A DNA stretch of 64,000 nt from Rapana venosa (Eukaryota; Mollusca; Gastropoda; Neogastropoda; Muricidae), in NCBI GenBank assembly GCA_028751875.1, contig CM054140.1:47385051-47449050 (forward strand), in the 5' to 3' direction. Positions 59,122 to 64,000 of the stretch are shown here, one piece after another. Numbering within the stretch: the stretch's first letter is position 1; each line of letters opens with the position of its first letter. The position numbers and the translations under genes are program-made. Under the pieces are notes generated by a model, which saw only the letters and a list, made by a program, of their open reading frames with translations, made no database searches and was not told the origin of the DNA.

Positions 59122-62100
59122 CCCCCGTGGGACTCCCGGGTATTCTTACAAAGCGAGCATTGCAAGAATAGGATCCCTGCCCTCCAACCAGGCATGTCGT
59201 AAGAGGCGACTAAGGTGGAACCCTTCCTCCGGGTTGGGGGGTTGGGCACAGGGCTAACAACCCTGTCCCGAAAAAAAAAGAGCATTACAGAAACAGCAAC
59301 AAAGAAAATTTATATTTTTTGCGTGCGAAGGACCTCCCGGGTCCATGAGACTCGTAGAATGCTGATGGCCAAAGCCGAGAGGAAGCTACCAGCAGGATAA
59401 GGGAAAAACCTGAAACCACCAAAACTAAGATCAGACTAGGACATTGGAACGTGAGGACGATTTTATGAGACGGGCAAGCGGGCACAGGTAACATTAGAGA
59501 TAAGAAGATTCAACCTCCATGTCCTAGGAGTAAGCGAGAGTAGATGGACGGGATCTGGGGGAATGAGAACCACCACGGAAAACCGCCCCTCTACTCTGGG
59601 AGAGATGACGACCAGCACCACGAGGGAGTCGCCATCATCCTCAAGAAAGGCGTTGAGCGATGCCTTATGAGTGGAAAGCCCATAAACAGCAGACTAATGA
59701 GTGCGAGACTGAAGGGAAGGCACATCAACATCACCATAAATCCAGTGGCTACGCACCAACCAACAACACAACGATGAGAGAAAAAGATAACTTCTACCAC
59801 CAGCTGCAGACAGAGCCCAGAGAAAGCCCCACGCCATAAACCTCATCGTCATCATGGGGACCTCAATGCCAAGGTCGGAATGAAAACACTGACTATGAGA
59901 GAGTCAGGGGAAAAACACGGGGGGGGGAAAACAGAAATGACAACGGGAGAGACTTGTGGAGTTTCTGCGCCATGAACAACTTAGTGATAGGAGGGACCCT
60001 TTTCACGCACCGGGACATCCACAAGCTGATTTGGGCGTCGCCGAATGGGAGAATGAACCAGATTGACCATCTGATGATCAATGTTAAGTGGAGAAGATCT
60101 CTTCTGGATGTGAGAACCAAGCGAAGTGCGGATGTCGGGAGCGATCATCACCTGGTGACAGCACACATCCAGATGAAACTGAAGAAAAAACACAAGCCCA
60201 ACCACTCAAGCGCGATTTGATACCCAGCGATTGAGAGACACCAACGTGAAGCCCTGCATTCGTCAACGATCTGAGACAGATTCCACATCCTGCAGAACAT
60301 GACAAAAACAGCATGACATAGATACGACAGGGAAGCAGATCTGTAAACTGTACACTGAGAGCAGCAAGGACAACATCGCCATCAAAAGAAGAAGACCAAC
60401 AATGACTGGATCCAACAAGAGACCCTCGATGCCATCAAAGAAAGAAGAGAGACCAAGAAGAGACTTCTGCAAGTAAAGTCTCCACGGCTACGAGAGAGGC
60501 AGGAAGAGTTGTACAGAGAGGCACACAGGAAAGTGAAGAGACTCGCACGCTGTGACAAGAGAGAAGCCATGGACCAGCGGGCAGCTGAGGCAGAAGAGGC
60601 GGCGGCCCAAGGAGAGCAAGGGAGAGTCTACAAGATCACCAAGAAAGTATGCAACAAATTTAAGAGGAGCGCTGGGGGACCAATCAGGGACAGACAAGGG
60701 AAACTGTTGACAACAGAGAAAGAGCAAGAAGAAAGATGGGCTGAACACTTCCAGGAAGTTCTCAACCGACCACCACCTGACGAGACAGCTGACATCCCAG
60801 AAGCTACAAAAGACTTAGACATTGACATCAGCCCCCCAACAAAGGAAGAGATAGTGGCTGCCATCAAGACCCTCAAGAACGGCAAGTCACCAGGCCAGGA
60901 CAACCTTGCTGCCGAACTGTTCAAGGCAGATTCTGAACTAGCAGCTGACATACTGCAACCACTGTTCACAGCTGCATGGAAGAACGAGAAAGTACCTGAT
61001 GATTGGACCAAGGGAGTGATAGTCAAAATCCCCAAGAAAGGAACCCTGAGCGACTGCAACAACTGGAGGGGAATCACTCTTTTGTCTGTGCCAAGCAAGA
61101 TACTGGCCAAGGTCATCATCAGAAGAATTTCAGACGCTGTGGACGATGCTTTGAGGAAGGAACAAGCAGGGTTCAGGAAGCAACGAGGATGTATAGACCA
61201 GATATTCACGCTCAGAAACATCATCGAACAGTGCACAGAGTGGCAAAGACAACTGTATGTGAATTTTGTGGACTTCGAAAAGGCATTTGACAGCATACAC
61301 AGAGACAGCCTTTGGAGTATCCTTCGACACTATGGCATCCCATCGAAACTGGTACACCTTATCAAAAGCTTCTATGACAACTTCAGATGCTCTGTGGGCC
61401 ATAGCAACACTGTCTTCGAAGTCAAGACTGGAGTAAGACAAGGATGTGTGATGTCAGCTGTTCTCTTCAATCTGGCCATTGATTGGGTGATGAGGAAGAC
61501 GACAGAAGACACCCCAAGAGGGATTCGCTGGAGCCTGTTCTCATCACTAGACGACCTTGACTTTGCGGATGACCTGGCGCTGCTGTCCCACACACACCAA
61601 CATATCCAGGAGAAGACCAGCAGACTCCAAACATTCGGACAGCAAGTGGGGCTTCGTATTAGCACCAAGAAAACAGAGACAATGTCGCTCAATGTGAACA
61701 CACCAGCCCCTGTGAAAGTGAATGGAACTGACCTGCGCCAGACAGACAAGTTCACATACCTTGGCAGCAGCATCAAACCAGAGGGCGGCACAAAAGAAGA
61801 CATCCACAACAGACTGGGCAAGGCCAGAATGCGTTTAGGGAGATGAACAATATCTGGAGATCAACTCAGTACAGCACCAACACCAAACTGAAGCTATACC
61901 AGAGCTGTGTTGTGTCTACGCTCCTGTACGGTTCTGAGTGCTGGAGGATGACGGAAGTGGATCTTACCAAACTTCGATCCTTCCACACCATATGCCTGCG
62001 AAGAATTCTCCGGATCTTTTGGCCAGAGAAGATCTCCAATGAAGACCTACTACGGAGATGCAGGCAAGAAGACATGGGAACCATCATCACCAGACGAAGG

Positions 62101-62343
62101 TGGAAGTGGATTGGGCACATCCTCCGAAGAGACCCACAGTCAATCACAAGAACAGCATTGCACTGGACCCCAGAAGGAAGGAGAAAGAAAGGAAGACCAA
62201 AAGCAACGTGGAGAAGAACTGTAGAAAGTGAGATGAAGGCCATGCAGCACTCTTGGGGATCAGTGACTAGGTTGGCCCAGAATAGGCAGGAGTGGAAGCG
62301 CTTTGTTGCTGCCCTACACACCGCTGGGTGTAATGGCTAATGA
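59122..62343 (+). mobile_element. RTE-like LINE, family 3, nearly full length
   Basis: 5' leader 59122 to about 59450 with 'ggcacagggctaacaaccct' followed by A9. The endonuclease region (59460-60220) is broken by frameshifts but keeps NLHVLGVSESRWTGSG, NQIDHLMINVKW and SADVGSDHHLV. From about 60390 a long frame runs to 61846 (first ATG at 60509): linker helix, NGKSPGQDNLAAELFK, KEQAGFRKQRGCIDQIFTLR, FVDFEKAFDSIHRD, VRQGCVMSAVLFNLAID, the catalytic [11 protein letters not shown], then KFTYLGSSIKPEGG. One frameshift near 61840 separates the C-terminal frame 61843-62340: LLYGSECWRMTE, CLRRILRIFWP, RRRWKWIGHILRRDP and GRRKKGRPKATWRR. The stop at 62338-62340 is almost the last base. It is related to, but distinct from, family 2 at 31283-32851. 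Confidence 0.94.
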
Positions 62344-62363
62344 TGTGTGGTGTGTGTGTGTGT

Positions 62364-62458
<95 letters not shown>
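62344..62458. repeat. (TG)n microsatellite after LINE
   Basis: TG repeat with three GG interruptions. Begins with the candidate 12-bp target duplication. Confidence 0.95.
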
Positions 62459-62459
<1 letters not shown>

Positions 62460-62547
62460 CTTTGAAAGCTGTAGGCTTCCCCTCGGTGTTTGTGTCCTTT
62501 ACGTTTCTTCGAGTCGTTGCAATTCTAGTCCCTTATTTGTATAAGTA

Positions 62548-62782
62548 TAACAATGATGATGATGATTAGTATCAACATCATCATGACTGTCATCTTCATA
62601 ATCATCATCATTACTATCATTGCCATCATCATTATCATTGCCATCATCATCATCACTACTACTACTACTTCTACTTTTATCACCATCGCCATCACCACCA
62701 CCATCATCACTACTACTATCATCATCATCATTATTATTACTAGTATTATTATTGTTATTATTATTATTATTATTATTATATG
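62548..62782. repeat. ATC/ATT trinucleotide tract
   Basis: Mixed ATG, ATC, ACT and ATT trinucleotide repeats over about 235 bp. Confidence 0.93.
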
Positions 62783-63070
62783 GTGCTTCGATTTTCTAAA
62801 GTTCTAGAGCACTTGGATTGACTATTGATATACATCTTATTCAGAATATAATTGAGTTGGCTGCGTCAGCAGGACCTACAACACCGTTTTTAATACGATG
62901 TCTTACTCAGATTATCTTAACCTACAAGCTGATAATATGTAACTTAACGATTTGGTATTGGTACCAGTTAGCTTGTTGGTATAAATTCCGAATAAACCGG
63001 TGTACTAGTACATCACTGAGACAGTGGCAATAGTTGGTAAAATGGCTGTTGGAACAGTACACGTGTATAA
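62783..63070. other. Nothing recognised
   Basis: AT-rich unique sequence. Confidence 0.5.
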
Positions 63071-63114
63071 ACCAGAATTAATAGTATATACATGTCGTGT
63101 GCATGTGTATGCAT

Positions 63115-63325
63115 TTGTATTTTCATACAAGTTGTCTGTACATCACAATATCTACACCAAAATGTGTTGATATGTTCATACATTTAAGTTGGTCATATTT
63201 CCGTGAAAATTTGCCTAAGCGCTATACAGAATGTTTATCAATACAAGTTAGTTGTAATACATACTTGTACATATCTTTGCCAGAATGTATTGATATGTTC
63301 ATGCAAGTTGGCTGTATGCCAAAGT
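63115..63325. repeat. Three diverged copies of a ~60-80-bp unit
   Basis: 'catacaagttg', 'ttgatatgttcat' and 'ccagaatgtattgatatg' recur near 63125, 63165, 63240 and 63285. Confidence 0.6.
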
Positions 63326-63564
63326 AACTCTTCAACAATGTTGCCTGTCCTGCATTTTCTTCCATCCTCTGCCCTTCCCACCCTCTTCCTTTTCACACAC
63401 GCAACACTTTGCGCACCCATGAAGCATGCTTGTCTGTGGATGCACCAAAAACCCAGTAAGAAAGAAAGCAAAAGTCCATGGGGTTGCATTCAGGAGGACT
63501 TTGCAATCCTCTTGGTGTAGAGCTGTTGACGACATCACGTCTACAGAAAGCCACTCTTTCGTCT
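63326..63564. other. Nothing recognised
   Basis: Short frames without motifs. Confidence 0.5.
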
Positions 63565-64000
63565 GCTATACATGTTTATAGCTGCTAAACGTAAAAATAT
63601 CTTTTCCTCAGCCATATGTCTACTGTTGCTAAACTTAAAGGCATTTTTACGTCAAGGATAGGAGTTATTACTGCTAAACCTAAAGGCACATTTTGACAGC
63701 CATAGTGTTACCACTGCTAAACCTACAGGCACTTTTTCGACAGCCATAGGTGTTATTATTTCTAAACCTAAAGGCACTTTTTCACCAGCTATTAATGCAC
63801 TTTTTCGACAGCCTTTCGTGTCATAACTGCTAGACCTAAAGGCATATTTTCGTCAGTCCTACCTGTTGACCTTATTGCTGGTAAACCAAATAGCACTTTT
63901 TTTTTTCATCAGACATACATGTTATTACTGCTTAACTTAAAAACCCTTCTTCGTATCATTACTGCTAAATATAAAAGCACTTTTCCCCCGTCAGTCATAC
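63565..64000. repeat. Minisatellite at right edge, unit about 45 bp
   Basis: Core 'actgctaaacctaaaggcac' plus 'ttttcgtcagcc' and 'tgttatt' recurs about nine times (near 63577, 63623, 63669, 63713, 63760, 63826, 63874, 63927 and 63960), with units of about 35-65 bp and poly-T length changes. The array may continue beyond base 64000. Confidence 0.85.

Noticed and set aside
60628..61296. Antisense frame within the family 3 LINE
   Set aside because: Shadow of the real reverse transcriptase frame on the other strand.
62530..62810. Met/Ile-rich frames on both strands
   Set aside because: Arise from the ATC/ATT trinucleotide tract.

Overview
The window looks like animal nuclear DNA, most likely from a mollusc and probably a gastropod. 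It has spliced genes with GT-AG introns, endonuclease/reverse-transcriptase LINEs of types I recognise as abundant in molluscs, several tRNA-derived SINE families, and very dense CA/TG, CT and poly-G/C repeats. The species call is inference. I see no bacterial, organellar or viral gene set.

Two host genes can be read. The first is the 5' half of MED23 (Mediator subunit 23) on the minus strand. Its start codon is at 37597 and fifteen coding exons run leftward to 3375. They join in frame at GT/AG sites to give 661 codons, about half of the family's usual length of roughly 1,370 residues, so the remaining exons lie beyond the left edge. The second is a complete non-muscle/smooth-muscle-type myosin regulatory light chain (sqh / MYL9-MYL12 type) on the plus strand. 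It has four coding exons between 46555 and 50511 and encodes 171 aa. The two genes are divergent, with about 9 kb between their start codons. That gap holds no other recognisable gene but carries seven long poly-G/C runs and several retroposons.

The rest is mobile and repetitive DNA. The MED23 introns hold an RTE-like LINE at the left edge, a 2-kb minisatellite of 65/70-bp units, a modular repeat near 7.3-8.2 kb, an L2-like LINE fragment, a piggyBac-like MITE with TTAA flanks, and a LINE RNase H relic split by younger insertions. The 7.4-kb intron 1 holds three large insertions side by side. One is a LINE with an inverted 5' end (a twin-priming structure) between 11-bp target duplications, one is an internally deleted hAT transposon with matching terminal repeats, and one is a 2.6-kb LINE with a 9-bp target duplication. 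Right of the myosin gene (51.4-64 kb) there are only SINEs, LINE fragments, roughly 1 kb of CT repeat, a nearly full-length RTE-like LINE (59122-62343) and a minisatellite at the right edge.

SINE families, named here for reference only. SINE-A is tRNA-headed and ends in the same 3' tail as the L2-like LINE. SINE-B joins a tRNA A-box head to a 5S-rRNA-like internal promoter. SINE-C and SINE-D have tRNA heads and exchangeable bodies and tails. SINE-E has a leucine/serine-tRNA-like head. 'T2' is a tail module ending in 'ggagctctagcc', and 'repeat E' is an A-tailed retroposon found nested inside a SINE-D. The most distinctive observations are the tRNA/5S chimeric SINE, the twin-primed LINE, the LINE/SINE shared tail, the deleted hAT copy, and the clustering of G and GT tracts directly at MED23 splice donors.
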